NCBI GenBank assembly: GCA_902785295.1
Contig: CACZYK010000029.1
Coordinates: forward strand, 1 to 52,742
Origin: an uncultured Clostridium sp.
GTDB lineage: Bacteria; Bacillota; Clostridia; Clostridiales; Clostridiaceae
Reading direction: 5' to 3'
Length of the DNA stretch: 52,742 nt
Within the stretch, counting starts at the first letter, position 1, and every line of letters begins with the position of its first letter. The translations under genes and the position numbers were made by a program. This document shows, piece by piece, positions 15,909 to 24,988 of this stretch. The notes beneath the pieces were generated by a model. That model was given only the letters and a program-made list of their open reading frames with translations. It searched no databases and was not told where the DNA came from.

Positions 15909-18900
15909 ATGAAGAAGACTTTATTTAAGGATACTTTTAGAGAAATAAAAAAATCTTTTGGAAGATTTTTATCTATTTTTGCCATAGTAGCAATTGGAGT
16001 AGCTTTTTTTGTTGGAGTTAAATCTTCGTCTTTTGTTATGAAGCATACTGCAGATAAATATTATGATGATTATAACTTAATGGACTTTAGAATTTTATCA
16101 ACTTTAGGTTTAACTGAAGGAGATGTAGCTGAAATTAGAAAGGTAAATGGAGTTAAGGGTGTTTTCCCAACTCACAGTATGGATGTATTAACATCAATAA
16201 AATCAGATGAATATGTTCTTAAAGTTCATGGACTTCCAGGAGGAGCAGATAATAATGAGGATTATATAAATAGAGTTAATCTCATAGAAGGAAGACTTCC
16301 AAAAAAATCAGGAGAGTGTGTTGTAGAAAAGGGAAAAATCTTTTCTACTTCACTAAAAATAGGAAATAAAATAAAACTTTCTACTGGAAAGAATGAAGAT
16401 ATATCTAATTATTTAAAAAATGAGGAATATACTATAGTTGGTATGGTAGAAACTCCTTATTATCTTTCCTATGAAAAAGGAACAAGTGATATAGGTAGTG
16501 GAAAAGTAAATGGCTTTATTATGGTTCCTGAAGATGATTTTAATATGGAAGTATATACAGAAGTTTTTGTAACTGTAAATGGTGCTAAAGAATTTAATTC
16601 TTATAATGATGAATATTTTGAAGTTACAGATAAAGTTAAGAAAAATATAGAAAGCATTGGAAAAGAGCGTGGAGAAGTTAGAGTTGATGATTTAAAAGCT
16701 CAGGCTTTAGAAAAGCTTAATGAAGGAAAAGGTGAATATGAAAAAAATAAAGAGATTTATGAAAATAAAATAAAAGAAGCAGAGGAGCAGATAAGTGCTG
16801 GAAAGGATAAAATAACAACAGGAGAAGAGGAATTAAAAAACAAAAAAGAAGAATTTAATGACTTTTTAAAAGAAACAGAAAAAGCATTATCTGAAGGAGA
16901 AAATAAAATACTTCAAGGAGAAAATCAATATAAGACTGCTTTATCAGAATATGACAAAGCAAAAACTCAGTATGAAACAAGAAAAACTCAATATGAAGCT
17001 ATTAAATTAGAATATGATAAGGCTAAAGAAAGTTTTGATATTAAAAAAGAAGAAGCAGATAAAAATATAAGTTCTTTTGAAGAACAACTTAAAGCACCTA
17101 AAGAAAGTGTAGAAAACTTAAAACAAGAAATACAAAGCCTTTATGATACTCTTGAAAATGAAAATTTAACAAATATAGAAAAGCAAATTATAAATTCAAA
17201 AATAAAATTAAGAGAGGCTACTTTAAAAACAGCAGAGGGAGCTTTATCTTATTTAGATAATAAAATAGCAGAGGAAAAAAACAAACTTCTTTTAGCAGAA
17301 AAAGCATTTCAAGTTGTTGAAAATCAATTTATTAACGTAGAAAATGCTTTTAATTCTGGAGAAAAACAGCTTAAACAAGCAGAAATTCAGCTTCAAACAG
17401 CAAAAGAAACCCTAGAAAATTCAAAACTTCAACTTCAAGATAAAAAGATTCAATTTGAAAATGGAAAGGTTACTGCAAATGATGAATTTGAAAAGGCAGA
17501 GGAAAAGCTTAATTCTGGAAAAGAAGAAATCAAAAAAGCAGAACAAGAGCTTGAAAAATCAAAAAAGTATGGAGAAGAAGAATTAAATAAGGCTTTAGAA
17601 AAAATCCAAAGAGGAGAAGAAAAAATAGATTCTATAGAACCTCCTACTTGGTATGTCTTAGATAGAAAGCTTCATTATAGTTATATGGATTATGGAAGTG
17701 CTGCAGATAGAATGGATTCAATAGCAAAGGTATTTCCAGTATTTTTCTTTATAGTAGCAGCTTTAGTATGCTTAACTACTATGACAAGAATGGTTGATGA
17801 GGAAAGAGGAGAAATAGGAACTTTAAAGGCTTTAGGGTATGAAAAAGGAGCTATTGCTTCAAAATTTATAATTTATGCTTTTATTGCTAGTATTTCAGGA
17901 AGCATTGTGGGAATATTGATAGGGGCAGTATTATTTCCAACAGTTATTTATAATGCTTGGGCAATTATGTATGTAATGCCAAAAGTAGATATTATATTTG
18001 ATTGGAAGCTTGCTTTCTTGGCAACAATAATAGCAACCTTAATAACAACTTTATCAGCATTATTTTCATGTTATAAGGAATTAGTTGCAACTCCATCTGT
18101 TTTAATGAGACCTCTTCCACCTAAAAATGGAAAGAGAATATTATTAGAAAAAATAACATTTATATGGAAAAAATTATCTTTTACTCAAAAGGTAACAGCA
18201 AGAAATTTATTTAGATATAAAAAGAGATTTTTAATGACTGTTATAGGAATAAGTGGATGTACAGCACTTTTACTAGTAGGCTATGGAATAAAGGACTCAA
18301 TTCAAACAATAGCAAATATACAATATGAAGAAATTATAAAGTTTCAAGGTGATATTTCTTTAAAGGATAATTTAACAATTGAAGAAAGAAAAAAAGTTTT
18401 AGAGGACGTAAAAAACAAAGAAGTAATATCTGATGCCTTAGATGTTGAATTTAAGAATACAACTGTAAAAGATGATGAATCTGAAACAAGTGTTTCTCTA
18501 GTTGTACCATCAGATATAGAAAAATATAAAGATTATGTATGTCTTAGAGAAAGAAAAAGTAAAAATATGCTTGATTTAGATAAAGATAAGGTTATTATCT
18601 CAGAAAAGTTAAGTAAAAACTTAGGAGTTAAGAAGGGAGATAAAATAAATATAACTATTGGAGATGGATATTATGATGAGGTTACTGTAGGAGGTATTAT
18701 GGAAATGTATGCAGGGCATTATGTAATAATGTCTCCTAAATATTATAAAGATACCTTTAATGTTACTCCAGATTATAATACAATATTTGTTTTAACAAAA
18801 AATAAAGATACTTCTATTGAAAATGAATTAGGAAAAGAAATAATTAGCATGGATAAAGTAAAATCAGTAAACTTTTATTCTTCAAAGATTACAAATTTTA

Positions 18901-19319
18901 ATAATACAATATCGAGTTTAAATTTTGTAGTTGTAGTATTAATAGTATCAGCAGCAGCCTTAGCTTTTGTTGTATTATATAACTTAACTAATATAAATAT
19001 AAGTGAAAGAATAAGAGAAATAGCAACAATAAAGGTCTTAGGATTTTATGATAATGAGGTTGCAGCATATGTATATAGAGAAAATATAATTCTTACATTA
19101 ATAGGTTCTATAGTAGGGCTTGGCTTAGGCGTATTTCTTCATAAATTTATTATGACTACTGTTGAATTAGAAAATGTTATGTTTGGAAGAAATATAAACT
19201 TTATGAGCTATATATATTCTATTTTACTTACTTTGGGTTTTGGAATTGCAGTAAATTTAGTAATGTACTTTAGATTAAAGAAAATTCCTATGGTAGAATC
19301 ATTAAAATCAGTAGAATAA
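15909..19319 (+). CDS. Very large FtsX-family ABC permease with extracellular coiled coil
   Basis: A 1136-residue membrane protein. One membrane helix is near residues 20-42, then a MacB-like extracellular domain to about 265. A long Glu/Lys/Gln-rich segment of heptad character (about 275-570) follows, likely an extended antiparallel coiled coil. The first FtsX domain with three helices lies near 600-740. A second helix (about 780), a second extracellular domain and a C-terminal FtsX unit with three helices end the protein. It pairs with the ATPase gene one base upstream. I start at ATG 15909; the open frame begins earlier but overlaps the ATPase gene. The coiled coil suggests a reach across the wall to a partner. 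Substrate unknown. Confidence 0.9.
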   Translation: MKKTLFKDTFREIKKSFGRFLSIFAIVAIGVAFFVGVKSSSFVMKHTADKYYDDYNLMDFRILSTLGLTEGDVAEIRKVNGVKGVFPTHSMDVLTSIKSDEYVLKVHGLPGGADNNEDYINRVNLIEGRLPKKSGECVVEKGKIFSTSLKIGNKIKLSTGKNEDISNYLKNEEYTIVGMVETPYYLSYEKGTSDIGSGKVNGFIMVPEDDFNMEVYTEVFVTVNGAKEFNSYNDEYFEVTDKVKKNIESIGKERGEVRVDDLKAQALEKLNEGKGEYEKNKEIYENKIKEAEEQISAGKDKITTGEEELKNKKEEFNDFLKETEKALSEGENKILQGENQYKTALSEYDKAKTQYETRKTQYEAIKLEYDKAKESFDIKKEEADKNISSFEEQLKAPKESVENLKQEIQSLYDTLENENLTNIEKQIINSKIKLREATLKTAEGALSYLDNKIAEEKNKLLLAEKAFQVVENQFINVENAFNSGEKQLKQAEIQLQTAKETLENSKLQLQDKKIQFENGKVTANDEFEKAEEKLNSGKEEIKKAEQELEKSKKYGEEELNKALEKIQRGEEKIDSIEPPTWYVLDRKLHYSYMDYGSAADRMDSIAKVFPVFFFIVAALVCLTTMTRMVDEERGEIGTLKALGYEKGAIASKFIIYAFIASISGSIVGILIGAVLFPTVIYNAWAIMYVMPKVDIIFDWKLAFLATIIATLITTLSALFSCYKELVATPSVLMRPLPPKNGKRILLEKITFIWKKLSFTQKVTARNLFRYKKRFLMTVIGISGCTALLLVGYGIKDSIQTIANIQYEEIIKFQGDISLKDNLTIEERKKVLEDVKNKEVISDALDVEFKNTTVKDDESETSVSLVVPSDIEKYKDYVCLRERKSKNMLDLDKDKVIISEKLSKNLGVKKGDKINITIGDGYYDEVTVGGIMEMYAGHYVIMSPKYYKDTFNVTPDYNTIFVLTKNKDTSIENELGKEIISMDKVKSVNFYSSKITNFNNTISSLNFVVVVLIVSAAALAFVVLYNLTNINISERIREIATIKVLGFYDNEVAAYVYRENIILTLIGSIVGLGLGVFLHKFIMTTVELENVMFGRNINFMSYIYSILLTLGFGIAVNLVMYFRLKKIPMVESLKSVE

Positions 19320-19326
19320 ATTGAAT

Positions 19327-19378
19327 AAAATCCTTCCTATGAAGCAATACTAAAATTAAGTATCATAGGGAGGATTTT
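19327..19378 (+). terminator. Terminator hairpin whose 3' arm contains the next gene's ribosome site
   Basis: AAAATCCTTCCTATGA (19327-19342) pairs with TCATAGGGAGGATTTT (19363-19378), 16 pairs with one G-T, and an inner ATACT/AGTAT stem. The GGGAGG at 19368-19373 is also the only ribosome site for ATG 19383. Confidence 0.75.
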
Positions 19379-19382
19379 TATA

Positions 19383-20012
19383 ATGCCAATAACAATAATA
19401 ACAACAATAATATCAGCTTTTTCAATAATAGCAGGCTCATTATTAGGAGCACTATGTAGTTGGATAATAAATAGAAAAATGCACCAAAAAAGAATACAAG
19501 AAGATTATAAGTTAATGCAAGAAAATCGAAGGTATGAAGAATCTTGCAAAAAAAAGCAGCTAGTTAATAATGCAAACGTAATAAGGCTTGATATAGCAAC
19601 AGCAATTTTTCAAAGCATAAGAAGCCTTCAAAATAAAGATGAGGACAAAAAATATCTTTATCTAATGCCATTAAACAAGGAATATTCATCAGCAATAATA
19701 TCTCTAAGTGATGAGTATAGCCTTCAAGAGCTTAGTCTTATATATCAGCTTTATGGAATTATAGAAAAAGTAAATAAAGATATACAAGGTTGGAAGTTAG
19801 GAGACAATAGAGCTTATGATAAAGTACTCAAAGGATTTAAATCAATTTTATACAAAATATATAAAGATAATTATGAAAGTATATTAAAAGTAAATCCAGA
19901 TATGATTTCATATGAAGAATTATATAACAATGAATATATTGATAATGAATATAAAAAAGTATTAAAAAAATTAAATAAACTTTGCTTTATGGAAAATAAT
20001 ACAAAAAAGTAA
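19383..20012 (+). CDS. Membrane-anchored protein of unknown function
   Basis: A 209-residue protein with one N-terminal membrane helix (about 3-28, ITTIISAFSIIAGSLLGALC) followed by a basic stretch and a cytoplasmic helical domain. The helix followed by charged coiled region (RKMHQKRIQEDYKLMQENRR) is seen in many phage-like and accessory proteins, but no family is recognised. ATG 19383 lies nine bases after GGAGG, which is buried in the hairpin described at 19327. It is 63 bases downstream of the FtsX-type permease and 75 before the next gene, which has its own -10 (TATAAT near 20043). Confidence 0.7.
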   Translation: MPITIITTIISAFSIIAGSLLGALCSWIINRKMHQKRIQEDYKLMQENRRYEESCKKKQLVNNANVIRLDIATAIFQSIRSLQNKDEDKKYLYLMPLNKEYSSAIISLSDEYSLQELSLIYQLYGIIEKVNKDIQGWKLGDNRAYDKVLKGFKSILYKIYKDNYESILKVNPDMISYEELYNNEYIDNEYKKVLKKLNKLCFMENNTKK

Positions 20013-20086
20013 GAAGTAACAAAACACTTTTGGAAAAATATGTTATAATAAAAACATAAAAATTTTCTAAAAGTGGAGGAAAAGTG

Positions 20087-21010
20087 ATGAAAAAATATAT
20101 AGAGATTATGGAATCACTAATGAAAAATTATCATTATAAACTAGAGTTACTTTTAAAAACAAATGATTTAAGTGAATATTATAATGAAAACCATGATGAA
20201 TTTGAAGATAAAAAGTATATATCTCGTTTAAGATTAGTAACAGCCATATTATATTCATCAGATTTTAAAGATGAAGATATTGAGCCACTTGTTGATAAGT
20301 TATATTTGAGGGAACTAAAAAATAATGAAGAAAGTGCTTTTAGCAAAAGTGAGGTTTTAGATATACTTGCTTCTATAAGAGAAAGTTATAAAGAAAAAGA
20401 TGATTATAAATTCTTTGAAAAGATGGAAAACATAGACCCAAATTTTAAAATTAATTTAGTAAAGAGAGTTAATACTAAAAATATTAAAAATCTTCTTATT
20501 GAAGAGTGTATAGAAATGACATTACATTTAAAAGAATATGAAACAGCCTCTAAACTTATTGATGAATGGACTAAAGAGCAAAAGGAATGGAATATAGATA
20601 ATTTAGGAAAGCTTTATTATTATGAAAGAGACACAAAAAATTATAAAAAGCAACTTGAAACAGAAGAAAAGATAATTGATATTGTGAAAAAATCTAATGA
20701 TAATAGTGAAATAAGCGAGAGACTTAATAAGTATGCTAAAGACCTTATTAATTTTAACTATTATGAAAAAGCAAAAGAGGTATTAAAAGAAATGATGCCT
20801 TATTTAGAAAAAACAGATATAACATGGTATAAAACTATTTTAGGACAAGCAGTACTAGAAAATTATATGGATTTAATACTTAAGAATACAGAAGATAAAG
20901 AAATAAAAAGTCTTTGGAATGAAATAGAGCCTTATTTGTTAAAGACAAAAGACAATATGTCTATTATTTTAAAAAGTAAGATGGAGAAAGCTAAAGAAAG
21001 TATAGCTTAA
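20087..21010 (+). CDS. Helical repeat protein, unknown function
   Basis: A 307-residue acidic and lysine-rich protein that appears wholly alpha-helical, with TPR-like spacing in the second half (YETASKLIDEW, YYEKAKEVLKEM). No catalytic motif, signal peptide or membrane segment is visible. I use ATG 20087, seven bases after GGAGG; GTG 20084 is too close. A promoter -10 is present about 40 bases upstream. A small hairpin at 21082 follows. Function unknown. Confidence 0.7.
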   Translation: MKKYIEIMESLMKNYHYKLELLLKTNDLSEYYNENHDEFEDKKYISRLRLVTAILYSSDFKDEDIEPLVDKLYLRELKNNEESAFSKSEVLDILASIRESYKEKDDYKFFEKMENIDPNFKINLVKRVNTKNIKNLLIEECIEMTLHLKEYETASKLIDEWTKEQKEWNIDNLGKLYYYERDTKNYKKQLETEEKIIDIVKKSNDNSEISERLNKYAKDLINFNYYEKAKEVLKEMMPYLEKTDITWYKTILGQAVLENYMDLILKNTEDKEIKSLWNEIEPYLLKTKDNMSIILKSKMEKAKESIA

Positions 21011-21081
21011 ATATTAAGAAATAATTAAGGAAAAATAAGATTATATTAATTGACCAATTAAAAGTTAAAACTATAAAATAT

Positions 21082-21112
21082 AGGTGTAGTGTTATATACA
21101 CCTGTATTTTAT
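21082..21112 (+). terminator. Weak intrinsic terminator
   Basis: AGGTGTA (21082-21088) pairs with TACACCT (21097-21103), eight-base loop, followed by GTATTTTAT. It lies about 70 bases after the helical-repeat gene. Confidence 0.55.
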
Positions 21113-21187
21113 GTCGTTTTGTCTTGATTTTGAACTTATTAAGGCAGAAAAACAAAACATTATTAATAAAAAGATGAGGAAAATAAA

Positions 21188-21703
21188 ATGAGAAAATCTT
21201 TTAAAGTTATAGTTTTAGGTATATTTATAATAGTAACAGCAATGCTTATGTGTAAGCCTGGAGGAAAGGCTTATGAAAAAAAGATAACTTTTAGTTCTAT
21301 AGATGAAATTATAGAAATATTAAATAATAATTCATTAAATGTCATAGATAAATCTGGAATATATGTAACAAATAATATATTTTCAGAATGTTTATCTAAA
21401 AGAAAAAGGATATGTGGTAATAACTTAGAATATTCAAGAATTAATCTTAAATATAATGAAGAAAAAAATACAGAAAATGCACAAAAGCAAGTTATTAATG
21501 AATATTTAAGATTATGTAAAAAAAATTTAGATGGGTATAAAGTATATGACAAAATTGAAGCTAGAATATATGATTTTGAAGGAACATATATTCATGATAA
21601 TACTTATAATAAAGGAGAAATAAGTTTAGTATTTATTGATGAAGGAGAAGGCTGGGTAATAGATTATTTTATGATTAACGATTTAGGAGAAGAAAATCAA
21701 TAG
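21188..21703 (+). CDS. Small exported protein preceding an ABC exporter
   Basis: A 171-residue protein with a signal peptide or anchor (residues about 6-22, VIVLGIFIIVTAMLMC) and a mixed alpha/beta body of about 145 residues. A cysteine at the end of the hydrophobic run (MLMC-KPG) could be a poor lipoprotein site. Its stop is 23 bases before the ABC ATPase gene, so it probably belongs to that operon and may be a substrate-binding or accessory factor. No family is recognised. Start ATG 21188 follows GATGAGGA. Confidence 0.65.
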   Translation: MRKSFKVIVLGIFIIVTAMLMCKPGGKAYEKKITFSSIDEIIEILNNNSLNVIDKSGIYVTNNIFSECLSKRKRICGNNLEYSRINLKYNEEKNTENAQKQVINEYLRLCKKNLDGYKVYDKIEARIYDFEGTYIHDNTYNKGEISLVFIDEGEGWVIDYFMINDLGEENQ

Positions 21704-21726
21704 AAAAGATACATGGAGGATGATTT

Positions 21727-22623
21727 ATGATAGAAATAAAAAATCTTTCTGTTGAATTAGAAGAGAAAGAGATTTTACATAATATAAATTTAAAGATGGA
21801 CAAGGGTAAGATTTATGGAGTTATTGGACCAAATGGAGTAGGAAAGACAACTTTAATTAAATCTTTAGTTGGAATATATAAAAATAATAAGGGTAGTATC
21901 TTATATGATGGAGAAGAAGTTTATGATAATCCTAAGGTAAAAGAAAAAATAGCATATGTTGCTGATGAAAATAATTTTTTCACTTCTTTTACAATAAAGG
22001 ATATTATAAAATTTTATAAAATGGCATATAAAGATTTTAAAGAAGAAAAATTTCATAATATGAATAAGATATTTAATGTAAATATAAAAAAAAGATTTTA
22101 TATGCTTTCTAAGGGAACTAAAATGAGAGTAGCTTTTATGATTGCATTTGCACAATGTGGAGAATATATGATTTTAGATGAACCAACTTCTGGTCTTGAC
22201 CCTATATTAAAAAATAAGCTTTTAAGGCTTCTTCAAAAGGAAGTTAAGGAAAGAAATATAACAATTATAATAAGTTCTCATCATTTAAGTGAGCTTGAAA
22301 AGATATGTGATGATATTGTAATTATAGATAATGGAAAAGTATCTTATGAAAGTAGTTTAGATAATATGAGAAAATCTATTAAAAAAATTCAAGTAGCTTT
22401 TGATATGCCTGTATATGAAGAGGACCTTAAAGGAATAAAAGGCATATTTAAGCTATCAAAGGTAGGAAGAGTATTTACCATAATAACTGACGATTATAGT
22501 GAAAAATTTATAGACGAGCTTAAAAAGTTTGAACCTCTTTTTATAGAAGAAATTGACCTAAATTTAGAAGACATATTTATTTATAGATTGGAAGAGGGGA
22601 GTATAGATGAAGAAATTATATAA
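21727..22623 (+). CDS. ABC transporter ATP-binding protein, YtrB/BcrA type
   Basis: A 298-residue ATPase with Walker A GPNGVGKTT, a divergent signature LSKGTKMRV, Walker B MILDEPTSGLD and the switch histidine in SSHHLSELE. The C-terminal 90 residues form the extra domain common in exporters of the YtrB/BcrA group. It overlaps the permease gene by 17 bases, indicating translational coupling. ATG 21727 follows TGGAGG. Such systems usually export antibiotics, peptides or wall intermediates and are often controlled by a GntR-type gene; none is next to it here. Confidence 0.9.
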   Translation: MIEIKNLSVELEEKEILHNINLKMDKGKIYGVIGPNGVGKTTLIKSLVGIYKNNKGSILYDGEEVYDNPKVKEKIAYVADENNFFTSFTIKDIIKFYKMAYKDFKEEKFHNMNKIFNVNIKKRFYMLSKGTKMRVAFMIAFAQCGEYMILDEPTSGLDPILKNKLLRLLQKEVKERNITIIISSHHLSELEKICDDIVIIDNGKVSYESSLDNMRKSIKKIQVAFDMPVYEEDLKGIKGIFKLSKVGRVFTIITDDYSEKFIDELKKFEPLFIEEIDLNLEDIFIYRLEEGSIDEEII

Positions 22624-23680
22624 TAAGGCATTATTTTATCAATATTTATATACTGGAAAATGGCCAATATTGTTTGGAGTTATCATTTTTTTTATTGCAA
22701 CTTATGGAGAAACACAAAGTATGTTTTCTACTTTAAAATTAAATATAAGTTCATTATATTCAAATAAAATGGAACCTAGAGGAGTTTTATATTTATTTAT
22801 TATATGTGTTTCTTTATTTATAATTTATATTTTTATAACAGGATTTAATAAAAGAAATAATTTAACATTTTTAAATTCCTCTCCTTTTACAAGAAAAGAA
22901 ATAAAGCAAAATGAGATATTATTTTTATTATTATCTTTAATTATATTTGTATTTATATTTTTATATGTAAATATTTGCCTTTACTATAACCAAAGAGAGC
23001 TTTTATCAATATCATCTATGTACATAAGCACTCTTGTAAATGATACTTTAAGGTTATTTTATATAGGATTTTTATTTATTATTTATCTTGAGTTTATGGA
23101 TATGCTTTTTTCAAATACAGTTTTTACAATTATATCAATGATGATATTTCCTTTTGTTATTATAATTAATTTTTTAAGTATAGTATCTATTTTGGATTCT
23201 TTAGGAATATATATATCTAGTAATTACATTATAAATAGTATTTTAAGTAAGTTTGAAAATAGCATAAGATATTTAATAATTGGAATTTTGAGTCCCTCTT
23301 TAATAGAAAAAATAATAATCTATTTAATACTATCTTTAATAATAATATTAGGACTTATTTTTATAGATAAAATTAATAAGAAATTTACAATAAACAATAT
23401 TAATAAATTTTTTAATTTCATAATTGTAAAAAAAATATTTTTATGGATAACTTCTTTAAATTTTGTAAATTTTATATTCACTTTTATTATTAGTATCTGT
23501 ATTAGTAAATTTTATTATGAAAAATTTTATTATGAAGATCCATATTATACAGGAATAGTTCCAGCTCCTTTTAGTTTAATGGAGGGTATAGTACTTTTTG
23601 TGATAATAAATATAGCTATAATATTAATATCAAAATTTTTAGTTAAGGTAATTAATAAATTCATAGAACAAATAATATAG
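22607..23680 (+). CDS. ABC exporter permease subunit
   Basis: A 357-residue integral membrane protein with about seven hydrophobic segments, very rich in Ile, Leu, Phe and Asn, no catalytic motif. It begins inside the upstream ATPase gene (17-base overlap), with GAGGGGAG as ribosome site. The arrangement and size fit ABC-2 type permeases that work with YtrB/BcrA-like ATPases. The substrate cannot be read from sequence. Confidence 0.82.
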   Translation: MKKLYNKALFYQYLYTGKWPILFGVIIFFIATYGETQSMFSTLKLNISSLYSNKMEPRGVLYLFIICVSLFIIYIFITGFNKRNNLTFLNSSPFTRKEIKQNEILFLLLSLIIFVFIFLYVNICLYYNQRELLSISSMYISTLVNDTLRLFYIGFLFIIYLEFMDMLFSNTVFTIISMMIFPFVIIINFLSIVSILDSLGIYISSNYIINSILSKFENSIRYLIIGILSPSLIEKIIIYLILSLIIILGLIFIDKINKKFTINNINKFFNFIIVKKIFLWITSLNFVNFIFTFIISICISKFYYEKFYYEDPYYTGIVPAPFSLMEGIVLFVIINIAIILISKFLVKVINKFIEQII

Positions 23681-23691
23681 AACAAATCTTA

Positions 23692-23725
23692 ATTCTTTAG
23701 AATATTATATACTAATCTAAAGAAT
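23692..23725 (+). promoter_or_regulatory. Hairpin directly upstream of the Cys-rich peptide gene
   Basis: Perfect nine-base stem ATTCTTTAG (23692-23700) with CTAAAGAAT (23717-23725) around a 16-base AT loop. Its right arm abuts the AGGAG ribosome site. It could end the preceding operon or shape the peptide's leader; there is no T-run. Confidence 0.5.
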
Positions 23726-23740
23726 AGGAGTTGGTCAACT

Positions 23741-23947
23741 ATGTCAAGATGTTGCTGTAGATGTAGGAATAGATGTTGTAATAATTCTTGCAACTGCAAT
23801 AATTGTAGAAATTGTTGTGGTGGATTCGGTAACTGCGGAGGATTTGGTAATTGTGGTGGATTTGGTAATGGCTCATGGGCTTGGATTTGGATAATTTTAT
23901 TATTTGGTTTCGGCTGGGGAGGATTTGGCCCAGGTTTCTTCTGGTAA
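23741..23947 (+). CDS. 68-residue Cys/Gly/Trp-rich small protein
   Basis: The protein has three parts. Residues 1-26 contain 12 cysteines mixed with Arg and Asn (MSRCCCRCRNRCC, then C-x-C and C-x2-C spacings). Residues 27-44 repeat GGFGNC. The end is hydrophobic and aromatic (WAWIWIILLFGFGWGGFG), able to enter or lie on a membrane. Ribosome site AGGAG is ten bases before ATG 23741. Composition and size recall small Cys- or Gly-rich spore coat or YjcZ-like membrane peptides of Firmicutes, but the dense cysteine head is distinctive. It could bind metal or form disulphide networks. The local base composition is GC-richer than the neighbours because of Gly and Cys codons. Function is unknown. Confidence 0.7.
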   Translation: MSRCCCRCRNRCCNNSCNCNNCRNCCGGFGNCGGFGNCGGFGNGSWAWIWIILLFGFGWGGFGPGFFW

Positions 23948-23983
23948 TAACAAGTAATCTCCAAGTTAACAATAATTTAAAAG

Positions 23984-24008
23984 AGGCACCAATTTGGTGC
24001 CTAGTTGT
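23984..24008. terminator. Terminator between convergent genes
   Basis: AGGCACCAA (23984-23992) pairs with TTGGTGCCT (23994-24002), followed by AGTTGTTTTT. It overlaps the stop codon of the minus-strand gene that ends at 24001. Confidence 0.85.
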
Positions 24009-24828
24009 TTTTAAGAGACAAATAAGTATTCTTTAAAAGTAAAGCATCATTTTCAAGAATTGGACTTTCACAAATTACACAACCTTTAACATTAAAATCT
24101 ATAAACGCTTTTAAACATGCTTCATAATTAAAATCACTTTCCTTTAATGGAAGGTGTTTTTTTTCACCCTTAGGAGAATAATCAATTCCAGAAATATGAA
24201 TATGTAAATCATCTAAAGCTTCCTGTCCTAAGCCAGAACGCACTTTGTTTAGTATTTCAGCAAAGTCATCATAGCTTTTTAAAGAGCCATTATTTCTTGC
24301 ATGAATGTGAGAAAAATCTATACATAGTTTACAAGTATCTATTTCACTACATATTTCTATAAGTTCATCAATATCTCCAAATTGAGAGCCTTTTCCTGTG
24401 GTTTCTAATCTATAATCTACGCCAAAGTAAGGAAGCTTTTTTAGGTTTTTCTTTATTTCTAAAATAGTTTCTTTTTTTGAGGATTTTAAATAAAAACCAG
24501 GATGAAATATAAGACTTCTTCCATTAACAGAATTCAAGGCTTCAGCTCCATTTATAATTCTTTCTAATGACTTTTCTTTTTTCTCTTCCTCTACAGCATT
24601 TAAGTTAATATAATAAGAGCCATGTGCAGAAAGATAGAAATTACATTTTTCTTTAGCTTTTAATATAGAATCACGATTTTTATCAGTAACATTTACAGAC
24701 CTTACAAAAGGAAGCTCCATAGCATCTAGTCCTATATTATATAAATATTCTATTCCAGTTGCATAATTAAATTTATCTCCTTCTTTTCCTAAAGGAAGAC
24801 CTGAAATTCCAAATAATAATTTATCCAT
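24001..24828 (-). CDS. TIM-barrel protein of the endonuclease IV / sugar-phosphate isomerase family
   Basis: A 275-residue AP2Ec-like TIM barrel. The metal-binding pattern of endonuclease IV and xylose isomerase-like proteins is visible as LSAHGSYYINL, LIFHPGFY, RLETTGKGSQFGD, LCIDFSHIHAR, DLHIHISG and a final VICESP. The GSQFGD and IDFSHIHA motifs resemble the archaeal and clostridial endonuclease IV-like group (AP-site repair), while sugar isomerase activity cannot be excluded. The coding start is ATG at 24828, with GAGGTG upstream; a TTG at 24840 lies in that ribosome site. A Fur-like palindrome sits at 24854-24868 in its promoter region. Confidence 0.75.
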   Translation of the reverse strand: MDKLLFGISGLPLGKEGDKFNYATGIEYLYNIGLDAMELPFVRSVNVTDKNRDSILKAKEKCNFYLSAHGSYYINLNAVEEEKKEKSLERIINGAEALNSVNGRSLIFHPGFYLKSSKKETILEIKKNLKKLPYFGVDYRLETTGKGSQFGDIDELIEICSEIDTCKLCIDFSHIHARNNGSLKSYDDFAEILNKVRSGLGQEALDDLHIHISGIDYSPKGEKKHLPLKESDFNYEACLKAFIDFNVKGCVICESPILENDALLLKNTYLSLKNN

Positions 24829-24853
24829 AATACACCTCAAATATATTTTTTAT

Positions 24854-24868
24854 CAATAATGATTATCT
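24854..24868 (-). promoter_or_regulatory. Fur-like palindrome upstream of the TIM-barrel gene
   Basis: CAATAATGATTATCT matches 11 of 14 fixed positions of TGATAATnATTATCA. It lies 26 bases before the start codon of the minus-strand gene, downstream of a possible -10. The match may be chance in AT-rich DNA. Confidence 0.35.
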
Positions 24869-24988
24869 ATAAATAATCTTTTAATTTTATAGGAAATTAT
24901 ATATTTTGAAAATTGTGAACAACTTGTTAAGTTAATAATAAAGCTTAATAAAAGAAACAAGTTTAAGAATTTCCTTTCATTTAGTGAG

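Noticed and set aside
23689-23964. Minus-strand frame opposite the Cys-rich gene (Pro/Gln-rich, 91 residues)
   Set aside because: Pro/Gln content is simply the complement of Gly/Cys codons; no ribosome site; the plus frame has AGGAG and a terminator.
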